NCBI GenBank assembly: GCA_035944135.1 | Contig: DASZBM010000002.1 | Span: 310,001-374,000, forward strand | Reading direction: 5' to 3' | DNA length: 64,000 nt | From: Acidobacteriaceae bacterium | Lineage (GTDB): Bacteria; Acidobacteriota; Terriglobia; Terriglobales; Acidobacteriaceae | Shown here: one piece after another, positions 9,524-17,830 of the stretch | Layout of the letters: every line of letters starts with the position of its first letter | Position numbering within the stretch: position 1 is the stretch's first letter | The notes under the pieces: generated by a model | The model's input: only the letters and a program-made list of their open reading frames with translations | Databases searched by the model: none | What the model was told of the DNA's origin: nothing | Program-made: the position numbers and the translations under genes

Positions 9524-11068
9524 TTACTTCGCGTAACTCCGTGCCCACTCGGTGATGCTGCGCACGCCGATGCCGCTGGGCCCCTTGGACTGCCAGGGCT
9601 TCTGCTCGTCCACCCACGCTGTGCCCGCGATGTCGAGGTGAATCCACGGCGTATCGCCGGCAAACTCCTTGAGGAACATCGCGCCTGCGATCGCGCCGCC
9701 GTAGCGCGATCCGCCGGTGTTCATGATGTCGGCTATCGAGCTCTTGATCTGCTCGCGGTAATCGTCGGTGCAGGGCATCTGCCAGAATTTCTCGCCCGCC
9801 GTCGGATACACACTGAACAACCGCTGCGCGGTCTCGTCGTCGTTGGTGAACAGCCCGGCGTTGAGCTGGCCGAGCGCGATTCCGATTGCTCCGGTCAGTG
9901 TCGCTGCGTTGATCAGCCGCGTCGCACCGAGCGTCTTCGCGTAGTGCAGGCCATCGGCAAGTACCAGGCGCCCCTCGGCATCGGTGTTCAACACCTCGAT
10001 CGTCTTGCCGGACATCGCCGTGAGCACGTCGCCGGGCTTGTAGGCGCGGCCTGAGGGCATGTTCTCGCACGAGCAGATCACGCAGAGGACGCGCACGGCA
10101 GGCTTCAGCAGCGCAATCGCGCGCATCGCGCCCAGCATCGCAGCGGCGCCGGCCATGTCGTACTTCATCTTGTCCATGTTGTCGGCGGGCTTGATGGAAA
10201 TGCCGCCGGTGTCGAACGTGATGCCCTTGCCGACGAGGCCAAGCACAGGAGCGTCCGCTGCGGGCGAGTTCGCAGGCTCATAGCGCAGCACGATGAGTGC
10301 GGGCGGCTCGGGCGAACCCTGCGCGACGCCAAGGAAGGCGCCCATCTTCAGCTCCTTCAGCTTGTCGGTCGAGTGAACCTCGCACTCCAAGCCCAGCTCC
10401 TTGGCCATTGCCGCCGCGCGTCGGCCGAACTCCGTCGGCGTGAGCACATTCCCGGGCTCGTTCACCAGCGAGCGCGTGAAGTTCTGGCTTTCGCCGAGGA
10501 CTACGCCCTCGTCCCATCCGCGCTGCGTATCCTTGCGTGTCTCGTCGTCGGCGTTTGGGACCAGCACGGTCAGGCTGCTGATGCTCTGGTCCTTGCGGTC
10601 GCTGCGATAGGTGTCGATGTCGAAATCGGCGAGGATGGCGCCTTCGGCAATCGCGCGCGCCACGAGAAAGCAGGGCAGCGCGTCAATGTGTTCGTCGGCG
10701 ATCGCGCGATCCTCTGGAAAGGCGATGGCGACATCGCGAAGCCCTCTCGGGCGTGCCAGCCGGATGGCAGTTCCCGCGGCCTTGCGAATCTCATTCGCGG
10801 ACAGCGACTTCGGCTTGCCGAGACCGATGACCAGCAGGCGCTCTGCTTTCAGCCCATCGGGACGATGGAGCACCAGCGTCTCCGCGAGCGCAGCCTTGAA
10901 TTCACCGGAGGCGAACCAGGGCGCGACGCTGGCCGCGAGTGCATCCGAGGTCGTCAGCAGGGCAGGAGAGCCCGGCTCATCCTTTCCGGTTGCGATGTCG
11001 ACGGCAAAGGCAACGAGCAGAGGCGTAGCAAAGCCCGAGGGATCCTGGAAGAGCAGCTTGGAGGTCAT
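9524..11068 (-). CDS. pepA: Leucyl aminopeptidase (M17)
   Basis: Cytosolic two-metal aminopeptidase of family M17, 514 residues, the usual length. Metal and catalytic motifs are intact: KGITFDTGG at 281-289, the MKYDMAGAA block near 301-309, and the family signature NTDAEGRL at 361-368. The N-terminal macro-like domain is less conserved, as expected. The ATG at 11068 lies 37 bases downstream (in the direction of transcription) of the smpB stop on the same strand, so co-transcription with smpB is plausible. Both would fit a role in processing peptides from stalled or damaged translation products, although that link is inference. Confidence 0.95.
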   Translation of the reverse strand: MTSKLLFQDPSGFATPLLVAFAVDIATGKDEPGSPALLTTSDALAASVAPWFASGEFKAALAETLVLHRPDGLKAERLLVIGLGKPKSLSANEIRKAAGTAIRLARPRGLRDVAIAFPEDRAIADEHIDALPCFLVARAIAEGAILADFDIDTYRSDRKDQSISSLTVLVPNADDETRKDTQRGWDEGVVLGESQNFTRSLVNEPGNVLTPTEFGRRAAAMAKELGLECEVHSTDKLKELKMGAFLGVAQGSPEPPALIVLRYEPANSPAADAPVLGLVGKGITFDTGGISIKPADNMDKMKYDMAGAAAMLGAMRAIALLKPAVRVLCVICSCENMPSGRAYKPGDVLTAMSGKTIEVLNTDAEGRLVLADGLHYAKTLGATRLINAATLTGAIGIALGQLNAGLFTNDDETAQRLFSVYPTAGEKFWQMPCTDDYREQIKSSIADIMNTGGSRYGGAIAGAMFLKEFAGDTPWIHLDIAGTAWVDEQKPWQSKGPSGIGVRSITEWARSYAK

Positions 11069-11105
11069 GTGCTCTTAATCGTAACCTGAGCGACACAAGA
11101 GCCTG

Positions 11106-11648
11106 TCATCTGCGCTGGCTGCGAGCGATCGCCGCACGGGTTTCCTTGTCGGCCTCGCGCTTGCGTTCCGTCTCGCGCTTGTCCCACTGCTGTTTTCCGG
11201 TGGCGACGGCCAGCTCGCACTTCACGCGGCCGCGGCGGAAGTACAGTCTCACCGGGATCAGCGTTGTGCCTTTGCCCTGGGTGGCTGCCGTCAGCTTCTC
11301 AATCTCGCGCTTATGCAGCAGCAGCTTCCGGGTGCGCAGGCTTTCGTGATTCATCGCGTTGCCATGCGAGAACGGGCCGATGTGCGCGTTCAGCAGGAAG
11401 GCCTCGCCGTCCTTGAGCAGGCCGTAGGCGTCCTTCAGGTTCGCCTTGCCTTCGCGGATTGACTTCACCTCGGTCCCGCGCAGCGCCACACCACACTCGA
11501 AGCGGTCCCCCAGGAAGTAGTTGAAGCTCGCCGAGCGGTTGAACGCGGCGTCCCGCTGGCCCGCAGCGACGGGGTCGCGATCCTTCGGCTTGGCGGCGGG
11601 CTTGGCCGTCGTGGCCGGCGTGGTCGGGTTGGAGAGCGAGCGGGGCAT
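11106..11648 (-). CDS. smpB: SsrA-binding protein
   Basis: SmpB binds tmRNA and delivers it to stalled ribosomes for trans-translation. The core is well conserved: NYFLGDRFECGVALRGTEVK, then SIREGKANLKDAY and the LLHKREIEKL block. The basic C-terminal tail (KRETERKREADKETR) that mimics mRNA in the decoding centre is present. At 180 residues it is longer than the usual 150-160 because of an Ala/Pro/Thr/Lys-rich N-terminal extension of about 30 residues; a later in-frame ATG before the core does not exist, so the extension is probably real. No tmRNA gene was recognised in the window. Confidence 0.94.
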   Translation of the reverse strand: MPRSLSNPTTPATTAKPAAKPKDRDPVAAGQRDAAFNRSASFNYFLGDRFECGVALRGTEVKSIREGKANLKDAYGLLKDGEAFLLNAHIGPFSHGNAMNHESLRTRKLLLHKREIEKLTAATQGKGTTLIPVRLYFRRGRVKCELAVATGKQQWDKRETERKREADKETRAAIARSQRR

Positions 11649-12061
11649 CAGCGAAACGGAACCATCAGCGAAACTCTGATGCTAACAAAGCACGGAGGAT
11701 GCACCGAAGGCCGGCTACTGCCAAAGACGTACAACTGACGCAGATTGGTCAACACTTTGGCGGTGACTTCGCGGGTGACGACCCGTCCAATGCGATAAGG
11801 CAACTCTCACACGTGACGACTAACCATCCTGAAGAGCATTTTGAGGGCCTGGGGGCCGCAGGGGCGCAGGCCAGCACCTCGCCGTGCACCCGCCGGCGTG
11901 CGGGGTCCGCCGCGGGCCCGATGGTAGTATGTAGCGAGCCCGAACATCCGCTCGAAACCGCAGCAGACTCACCCCGGAAGCGCCGCGCGCGCCGCTCCGG
12001 AGGCTTCCTCCGGCGGGGTTCCGAGCCCATAGTGCGGGGTCCACGGGAGCGGGTTACAGGA
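11649..12061 (+). other. Long leader upstream of secretin, no gene recognised
   Basis: About 410 bases between smpB and the secretin. The secretin reading frame is open back to 11699, but the upstream part has no protein-like composition and no good ribosome binding site, so it is treated as promoter plus untranslated leader. A TAGTAT/TATGTA-like sequence near 11927-11933 could be a -10 element. GC-rich inverted repeats near 12000-12020 (GGAGGCTTCCTCC type) could fold. Confidence 0.4.
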
Positions 12062-14605
12062 ATGAAACAACGCGAGATCGGCCGGTTGCGCAACGCGCTT
12101 TCTGCCCGTATTTTGAGCAGGGCCGCCGGTGTGCTGTCGCTGTTTCTTGCTGGCCCGCTGCTTGCCGGCCTGCTGCTCCCGGCTCCGCTCCACGCACAGT
12201 CCGCCAGCACCTGGAACAAGCGTGGCGAGAACGCCGAGGCCCGCGAGGACTATGACGCCGCCTTTGAGGCCTATCGCCAGGCGTGGCTCAAGAAGCCCAA
12301 GGACCTGCGCTACAAGGAGCGCTACGACCGGCTCCGCTTTGAGGCTGCCAATCAGCACGTCGATCGCGGCCGTGTTCTCCGCCAGGCCGGCGATGCCGGC
12401 GGGGCGATCAACGAGTTCGCCCGCGCTCTCCAGATCGATCCCGGCAACCAGGCCGCGGCGCAGGAGCTCGCGCTGACCCAGAAGTCCGGTACAGCCGGCC
12501 AGCCCGCGACCTCCGGCCCGTCTGCATCCGGCGTGAATAACAAAGCGCTCTCCAACGCCGGTCCCGAGGCCCAGGTGCTCATTCCGGGCGTTGACGAGGA
12601 GACGCCCCACCAGCGCGCAGTGCGGCACGAGATCGAGTCTCTCGGCGGACCTCCGCAGTTGCAGCCCGTCTCGAACGATCCGATCACGCTGCACATGGTC
12701 GAGGACACGAAGAACATCTACCAGGCTATCGGCAAGGCCGCCGGCCTGAACGTCATCTTCGACCCCAAGTACAACTCCACCCGCATCCCGATCGACCTCA
12801 CCAACGTGTCGCTCTATGACGCGCTGCGCATGGTCGGCATTCTGAGCAAGACCTTCTGGAAGCCGGTTACGCCGAATACCATCTACGTTGCCGAAGACAA
12901 CACCACCAATCGCAACGAGGACACCGAGCAGGCGGTGCAGACGTTCTATCTCACGAACGCCTCGCAGCAGAACGACGCCAACGAAGTCCTGATCGCGCTG
13001 CGCAATCTGCTCGATCAGCGCGCGAAGCTCTTTCTCGTCGCCAGCCAGAACGCGATCATCATCAAGGCGACGCCGGATGAGCTCGTGCTCGCCGAAAAGA
13101 TCATCAATGACCTGGACCGCACGAAGTCGGAGGTCGTCATGGACGTCGCTGTGCTTGAGGTGAGCCGCCAGAAGGAGCGCAACCTCGGCATCACGCTGCC
13201 CACCAGCTTCGGCCTTACGCCGCAGGCCAGCAACGCGAGCTCGACATCAACCACAAGCACTACCGGCACGACCACGACGAATAGCACCGGAACGACCGGC
13301 ACCAACACGACCAACCTCACGCTGAACACGCTGGGCAACATCAACGCGACGAACTTCGCGGTTGCGGTTTCGGGCGGCACGGTGAACGCGCTGCTTTCGG
13401 ACAGCGATACCCGCGTTCTGCAGAACCCGCGGATTCGAGCCACGGACGGCCAGCGCGCGATCCTGAAGATCGGCTCGAAGTATCCGGTAGCGACGGGGTC
13501 CTACAACGCTGGTGTCTCCGCCGGCATTGCCAGCCTCGGCGTGCAGACGCAGTTCCAGTACATCGACGTCGGCGTGAACATCGACATTACGCCGACGGTG
13601 CACTATGACCGCGAGATCTCGCTCAAGCTGAAGGTGGAGGTCTCCAGCACGAACGGCAGCGTGAACCTCGAGGGCGGTGTCACCGAGCCGATCATCTCGC
13701 AGCGGTCCGCGGAGCAGACCATTGAGCTGAAGGACGGCGAACCGAGCTTGCTCGCCGGCATCCTGACGAACCAGGATTCCAAGAACGTCAGTGGCACACC
13801 GGGTCTCGGCGAGCTTCCCATCCTGAAGTACTTCTTTTCCAGCCAGGATAAGGTTCAGCAGTCGGACGAGATTGTCTTCCTGATCATCCCGCACATCGTT
13901 CGCGACTCGCTGCTTACGGACGAGAACACGCGTCCCGTCTACGCGGGCACCCAGAACAACGTGGAGCTGATCCGCCATGGCTCCGAGGCTCCGGCCGGCG
14001 CGCCGCCCACCGCTGAGTACAACCCGACTCCTGCCTCCACGACGACCGCAGCCAATGCAGCTTCGGCGATGATTCCGAGCATTGCGGCTGCGGGGCAGCC
14101 GTTGCCGCAGCCGGCAACCGGCGCAGCACTGGCCCCGGGGAACATTCCGTCGGCCACCGCCGTGACTCCGCTGAATCTCGCGATCGTCTCGCCCGGACAG
14201 GCCCAGATTGGTTCCACGTTCCAGGTGACGGTGCGCGCTTCCAATGCGCACGATCTGTTCAGCGTGCCGATCCAGATGCAGTTCGATCCCAGGGTGCTGT
14301 CGCTCGTCGGTGTCGATGCGGGTGATCTGCTCGGCCGTGACGGACAGGCGGTTGCACTCGTCCATAGGGATGAGGGCAATGGCGCTGTGACTATCTCGAC
14401 GAGCCGTCCACCGCATACCGTGGGGATCAGTGGTGACGGTCCGCTGTGCGTGCTGACCTTCAAGGCGGTTGCGCCGGGCAGCTCTTCGCTCGCGCTCGTC
14501 CGGATGGCCGCACGCGACAGCCACGACAACAGCCTGCCGGTTACGGGCGGCCAGGCGACGGTGCAGGTCACGGGCGGCGGCGCTGGCGCACCTCCGCGCC
14601 AGTGA
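12062..14605 (+). CDS. Secretin (GspD/PilQ-like) with TPR and cohesin domains
   Basis: An 847-residue outer-membrane secretin. Order: long signal peptide (about 1-46, ending APLHAQ), a TPR-like repeat region (about 48-125), a secretin N0/STN-like domain (HMVEDTKNIYQAIGKAAGLN), an N1/NHR domain (QTFYLTNASQQNDANEVL), a Ser/Thr-rich insert with many Thr repeats, the secretin core ending SGTPGLGELPILKYFF and EIVFLIIPHIVR (about 440-615), an Ala/Pro linker, and a C-terminal cohesin-type domain (about 705-845). The start at 12062 has AGGA immediately upstream and opens a proper signal peptide. Two pseudopilin genes follow directly. Cohesin domains bind dockerins or act as surface modules; why one is attached to a secretin is not known from this sequence. 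Confidence 0.88.
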   Translation: MKQREIGRLRNALSARILSRAAGVLSLFLAGPLLAGLLLPAPLHAQSASTWNKRGENAEAREDYDAAFEAYRQAWLKKPKDLRYKERYDRLRFEAANQHVDRGRVLRQAGDAGGAINEFARALQIDPGNQAAAQELALTQKSGTAGQPATSGPSASGVNNKALSNAGPEAQVLIPGVDEETPHQRAVRHEIESLGGPPQLQPVSNDPITLHMVEDTKNIYQAIGKAAGLNVIFDPKYNSTRIPIDLTNVSLYDALRMVGILSKTFWKPVTPNTIYVAEDNTTNRNEDTEQAVQTFYLTNASQQNDANEVLIALRNLLDQRAKLFLVASQNAIIIKATPDELVLAEKIINDLDRTKSEVVMDVAVLEVSRQKERNLGITLPTSFGLTPQASNASSTSTTSTTGTTTTNSTGTTGTNTTNLTLNTLGNINATNFAVAVSGGTVNALLSDSDTRVLQNPRIRATDGQRAILKIGSKYPVATGSYNAGVSAGIASLGVQTQFQYIDVGVNIDITPTVHYDREISLKLKVEVSSTNGSVNLEGGVTEPIISQRSAEQTIELKDGEPSLLAGILTNQDSKNVSGTPGLGELPILKYFFSSQDKVQQSDEIVFLIIPHIVRDSLLTDENTRPVYAGTQNNVELIRHGSEAPAGAPPTAEYNPTPASTTTAANAASAMIPSIAAAGQPLPQPATGAALAPGNIPSATAVTPLNLAIVSPGQAQIGSTFQVTVRASNAHDLFSVPIQMQFDPRVLSLVGVDAGDLLGRDGQAVALVHRDEGNGAVTISTSRPPHTVGISGDGPLCVLTFKAVAPGSSSLALVRMAARDSHDNSLPVTGGQATVQVTGGGAGAPPRQ

Positions 14606-14615
14606 GGGCTTGACG

Positions 14616-15146
14616 ATGGAAGGCCTGCAAGAACGCGTTCGACGAGCGAGAGAGCAGAGGCTGACCTCCGGTGAAGCTGGAGTCATGCGCGAAGCCGGCG
14701 TGACACGCGAAGCCGGTGTGACATTAGTCGAACTGATCATCGTTGTCGCTATCCTGGCGATCCTCGCAACCGCAGCGCTTCCGGTAGCGCGTTTCGAGGT
14801 GAAGCGCCGCAAGGAGAAAGAGTTGCGCCGTGACCTGTGGGAGATGCGCGCTGCCATCGACGCCTACAAGGACGCTGCCGATAAGGGCGGCATCCAGACG
14901 AAGGCGGACTCGAACAACTATCCGCCGGATCTGCAGACGCTGGTGGACGGCGTCGACATCCAGGATCACAAGGTGCGGTTCCTGCGGGCGATTCCGATCG
15001 ACCCGATGACGAACTCGACGGATTGGGGTCTGCGCTCGAACCAGGACGATCCTGATTCGGACAGCTTCGGCGGCCAGGACGTCTACGATGTGTATACGAA
15101 GAGCCAGGGAACGGCGATGGACGGGACGAAATACGACACATGGTGA
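14616..15146 (+). CDS. GspG-like pseudopilin with repeated leader
   Basis: A 176-residue type II secretion/type IV pilus-like pseudopilin. The prepilin-type segment is GVTLVELIIVVAILAILATAALP, with the expected Glu at +5 after the probable cleavage Gly34. The leader is unusually long (34 residues), and Val replaces the usual Phe at +1. An 18-base tandem repeat encodes (REAGVT)-like units right up to the cleavage site. The C-terminal half has the GspG-like pattern (LRRDLWEMRAAIDAYKDAA, PPDLQTLVDG, IPIDPMT), ending DGTKYDTW. ATG 14616 has GAGGG seven bases upstream and lies 10 bases after the secretin stop, indicating an operon. Confidence 0.85.
   Translation: MEGLQERVRRAREQRLTSGEAGVMREAGVTREAGVTLVELIIVVAILAILATAALPVARFEVKRRKEKELRRDLWEMRAAIDAYKDAADKGGIQTKADSNNYPPDLQTLVDGVDIQDHKVRFLRAIPIDPMTNSTDWGLRSNQDDPDSDSFGGQDVYDVYTKSQGTAMDGTKYDTW
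14671..14724 (+). repeat. Three tandem 18-bp units in the prepilin leader
   Basis: Three consecutive 18-base units at 14671-14688, 14689-14706 and 14707-14724, each close to GCGAAGCCGGCGTGACAC. They keep the reading frame and encode GEAGVM, REAGVT and REAGVT, so each ends in a potential G-V-T prepilin-like junction; only the last is followed by the hydrophobic helix. Confidence 0.85.
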
Positions 15147-15568
15147 GCATTGCCAAATCCGGGATGAACCATAGCGCGGCAAAGCGCGAACGCGGCTTCA
15201 CGCTCATCGAGCTGATGGTCGTGATGGCGGTTATTGCAATCCTTAGCTCGATCGCTATCCCCAGCTTTATCAACGCGGTAAAGCATGCCCGCGAGGCAGT
15301 GCTTCGGGAAGACCTGCACACCATGCGCCAGGCGATCGACAGCTACACGGTCGACAAAGAGAAGGCGCCGCAGTCCTTGGACGACCTTGTCCAGGCCGGA
15401 TACCTGAAGCAGATTCCCGTCGACCCGATGACCGGAACCTCCGATTCGTGGATGCCCGACACTTCGGACACCCTGATGGACATTGACCAGACCGACGGCG
15501 GGATCAATAACGTCCACTCGGGCTCGCAGGGAATCGCGACGGACGGGTCGAGCTACAACACCTGGTAG
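15140..15568 (+). CDS. GspG-like pseudopilin
   Basis: A 142-residue pseudopilin with a canonical prepilin peptidase site, RERGFTLIELMVVMAVIAIL, preceded by an 18-residue basic leader. The soluble domain carries the GspG pattern (LREDLHTMRQAIDSYTVDK, PQSLDDLVQAGYL, IPVDPMTG) and ends DGSSYNTW, nearly the same terminal motif as the preceding pseudopilin, so the two are likely ancient duplicates. The start at 15140 overlaps the upstream gene by seven bases; an in-frame ATG at 15164 is the alternative. No assembly ATPase, inner-membrane platform or prepilin peptidase gene is in this window, so those must be elsewhere. Confidence 0.87.
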   Translation: MVSIAKSGMNHSAAKRERGFTLIELMVVMAVIAILSSIAIPSFINAVKHAREAVLREDLHTMRQAIDSYTVDKEKAPQSLDDLVQAGYLKQIPVDPMTGTSDSWMPDTSDTLMDIDQTDGGINNVHSGSQGIATDGSSYNTW

Positions 15569-15579
15569 CGATAGTAGTT

Positions 15580-15657
15580 AGTGGTTAGTCGTTAGTAGTT
15601 AGTCAAAAGCGGCGCGGCGCTCCTCGCAGGAGCACTAACTACTAACAACTAACCACT
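15580..15657 (+). terminator. Long inverted repeat ending the pseudopilin operon
   Basis: A 24-base arm at 15580-15603 (AGTGGTTAGTCGTTAGTAGT...) is the reverse complement of 15634-15657 with one mismatch; the loop is 30 bases and GC-rich. It is made of TTAGT-type short units and starts 12 bases after the stop. There is no clear T-run, so it may be a repeat element or RNA-stabilising hairpin instead of a simple terminator. Confidence 0.6.
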
Positions 15658-15753
15658 CTCAATCGGCCTGCAACCCAGAATCCCCAAACACGTCTACAAT
15701 ATTGCAGAGTGCTGTGCCTTGAAGGCAGGGCCTCCGGCCTCCGGGAGTTTGCC

Positions 15754-17097
15754 ATGCGCGTCCCAATGCTTCTCGCCTTCGCGGGTCTTTCCGCGACCCT
15801 CGTCTTTGCACAGCAGCCCACACCGGCAACTCCCACAGGAGCCAACACACCATCGGTGACGGAGATTCCGCGCGCGCAGACGCCGGCGACACAGTCTCCA
15901 ACTTCGACAAGCACAACAGATCCGAGCAGCACGACCAGCGCGACACCGGCGCAGACGCAGCAGACTCCGGCGGCGACTGCAGGCACGACGGCGCCTGCAC
16001 AAGCCTCGACGAAGGACCAGACTGCCGACAGCAAAGATCAGACGGCCGACAACGGTAAGGCCGCAAAGCCCGGCAAGAAGGGCAAGGTCAAGGCCGACCA
16101 GGTACCCGAGGATGCGAAGGCCGACTCGATTCCGAATCCGGGCGAAGAGCTGGACCCGCACATCAAGAAGGGCAGTGAAGAGGATGTGAATGCGGTCGGG
16201 CAGCGGAACATCGGCGGTCGCGGCCTGGGCAACTGGTACTCGACGAACTGGGAGATCGGCACGGGCAAGCAGTACTCGATGGAGATTGAGAAGAGTTCGC
16301 ACCTGGTGACCGATCCGGTTGTGGTGGAGTACATCAATCGCATCGGCCAGAACATTGTGAAGAACTCGGATGCGAAGGTGCCGTTCACGATCAAGGTGCT
16401 GGACACGGATGAGATTAACGCGATGGCGCTGCCGGGCGGGTTCTTCTACGTGAACTCGGGCTTGATCCTCGCGTGCGACTCGGAAGACGAGCTCGCGGGC
16501 GTGATGGCGCACGAGATCTCGCACGTGGCGGCACATCATGCGGCGCGCGAGATGACCAAGCTGAACTACATGCAGCTCGGGCAGATTCCGCTGATCATTT
16601 TCACGCAGGGCACATGGACCGGGTACGGCATCTATGAGGCGTCGCAGCTGGCCATACCGCTGACGTTCCTGCAGTTCTCGCGCGAGTATGAGGCGGAGGC
16701 GGACTACCTTGGCATTCAGTACATGTACAAGGCTGGCTACGATCCGCAAGGCATGGTGAGCATCTTTGAGAAGCTGGCGGCGCTCGAGAAGCACAAGCCG
16801 GGAGCGCTGTCGAAGGCGTTCAGCGATCATCCGGCCACGCCGGACCGCATCGCGGCGGTGGAGAACGAGATTGCCACGATACTGCCTGCGGAGCCGCAGT
16901 ACATGGTGACGAGCTCGGAGTTTGACCAGGTGAAGGCGCGGTTGGCGAGGATCCAGAACAAGCGCGGCCTGAACGACAAGAAAGACAACTCCAAGCCGAC
17001 GCTGCGGCGCGTGGGCGGAAGCAACAACGATCCGAACGCACCAAACAATCCGAGCAGCTCGACGGATGATCGTCCGACGCTGGGACGGCGAGACTAG
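15754..17097 (+). CDS. Secreted M48-family metalloprotease
   Basis: A 447-residue exported protease. Signal peptide: MRVPMLLAFAGLSATLVFAQ. Next is a low-complexity Pro/Thr/Ala/Gln/Lys region of about 110 residues, then the peptidase domain with the zinc motif HEISH at 253-257 and the third ligand Glu at about 313 in EYEAEADYLG. The pattern resembles the periplasmic BepA/YfgC and LoiP group, but no TPR domain was recognised, and a basic/Asn-rich tail ends the protein. The start at 15754 follows GGGAG by six bases; the in-frame start at 15709 would put 15 residues before the signal peptide. Probable role: turnover of misfolded envelope proteins. Confidence 0.88.
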   Translation: MRVPMLLAFAGLSATLVFAQQPTPATPTGANTPSVTEIPRAQTPATQSPTSTSTTDPSSTTSATPAQTQQTPAATAGTTAPAQASTKDQTADSKDQTADNGKAAKPGKKGKVKADQVPEDAKADSIPNPGEELDPHIKKGSEEDVNAVGQRNIGGRGLGNWYSTNWEIGTGKQYSMEIEKSSHLVTDPVVVEYINRIGQNIVKNSDAKVPFTIKVLDTDEINAMALPGGFFYVNSGLILACDSEDELAGVMAHEISHVAAHHAAREMTKLNYMQLGQIPLIIFTQGTWTGYGIYEASQLAIPLTFLQFSREYEAEADYLGIQYMYKAGYDPQGMVSIFEKLAALEKHKPGALSKAFSDHPATPDRIAAVENEIATILPAEPQYMVTSSEFDQVKARLARIQNKRGLNDKKDNSKPTLRRVGGSNNDPNAPNNPSSSTDDRPTLGRRD

Positions 17098-17120
17098 CGA
17101 ACAGCAGGGTGTTCGATTAG

Positions 17121-17155
17121 CGGGGGGAGCTGAGGCTCCCCCCCCCGTACTTTTT
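17121..17155 (+). terminator. Rho-independent terminator after the M48 protease gene
   Basis: GGGGGGAGC (17122-17130), loop TGAG, then GCTCCCCCC (17135-17143), followed by a TTTTT run at 17151-17155. It lies 24 bases after the stop codon. Confidence 0.8.
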
Positions 17156-17304
17156 GTGCAAAGTCTTCGAACGAGAGACTTTAGGTCTGGACTTTTTGTT
17201 ACGGACTTTCGCGTGGATTTGCGGTGGTCCGAGGGCGTGGGGTGTCGTGAGCTGTGAGTTGTCAACTGCCGGCTTCGAGTTCTCCGGTTTGAGAGAATGG
17301 AGGG

Positions 17305-17715
17305 ATGGCAGAGAAGACCTATACGACTGGATATACCGACGACCACGCGAAGTCGGGATTGGATGTTGAGTTTCCCGCGATTGAGACCTGGCGGAATCAG
17401 TTTGCGAAGTATGAGATTTTGATCGACGACCCGGAGTTTACGAGCGTGTGCCCGAAGACGGGGCTGCCGGACTTCGGCACGCTGCTGATCCGTTACATGC
17501 CGCGCGAGAAGTGCCTGGAGCTGAAATCGCTGAAGGAATACCTGTTCACATATCGCAATCTGGGGATCTTCCAGGAGAACATTGTGAACCAGGTACTGGA
17601 CGACGTTGTGAAGGCGACGGACCCGGTTTGGGCGGAGGTGAAGGGTGATTTTCGGCCGCGAGGCGGGATCTCGACGATTGTGACGGCGCGGTATCCGCGG
17701 ACGGAGAAGCAGTGA
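17305..17715 (+). CDS. queF: NADPH-dependent 7-cyano-7-deazaguanine reductase
   Basis: QueF reduces preQ0 to preQ1 in queuosine biosynthesis. At 136 residues it is the short, unimodular type. The catalytic Cys49 sits in FTSVCPKTGLPDFG, with the general acid Asp56 in the same motif, and the substrate-binding Glu is in LELKSLKEYLFTYRNLGIFQE. The start at 17305 follows GGAGGG closely. No other queuosine gene is adjacent. I looked for a preQ1 riboswitch between 17156 and 17304 and could not support one. Confidence 0.95.
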   Translation: MAEKTYTTGYTDDHAKSGLDVEFPAIETWRNQFAKYEILIDDPEFTSVCPKTGLPDFGTLLIRYMPREKCLELKSLKEYLFTYRNLGIFQENIVNQVLDDVVKATDPVWAEVKGDFRPRGGISTIVTARYPRTEKQ

Positions 17716-17760
17716 GTAGTGAGTAGTGAGTAGTGAATAAGGCAAAGGCAAACGCAGATC
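17713..17760 (+). repeat. Short-unit tail after queF
   Basis: Immediately at the stop codon the sequence runs AGTAGTGAGTAGTGAGTAGT, then GAATAAGGC, then leads into a small palindrome, GATCCCCTTCGGGGATGAC. The same AGTGART-units plus GAATAAGGC are seen after gltB (34938) and the cystathionine synthase gene (36198). Confidence 0.75.
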
Positions 17761-17804
17761 CCCTTCGGGGATGACAAACAAGAAGGACGACCGCAAGGTG
17801 GCCG

Positions 17805-17830
17805 AGAGGAGCTCCGGCTCCTCTTGTTTT
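17805..17830 (+). terminator. Terminator hairpin downstream of queF
   Basis: AGAGGAGC (17805-17812), loop TCCG, GCTCCTCT (17817-17824), then TGTTTT. Confidence 0.7.

Noticed and set aside
11106-12061. tmRNA (ssrA) gene next to smpB
   Set aside because: No tRNA-Ala-like ends or tag ORF ending ALA-ALA found in the flanks.
11699-12061. Extended start of the secretin gene
   Set aside because: The frame is open, but it precedes the signal peptide by 121 residues with no conserved content; the signal peptide must be at the N-terminus.
17156-17304. Possible preQ1 riboswitch upstream of queF
   Set aside because: No CTAGCTACACC-like loop or A-rich tail; only a C/T-rich stretch and a terminator are present.
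15694-17796. 700-residue ORF on the minus strand opposite the M48 protease and queF genes
   Set aside because: Composition is rich in His/Arg/Leu with no domain, and it is exactly antisense to two well-supported genes; a GC-rich shadow frame.
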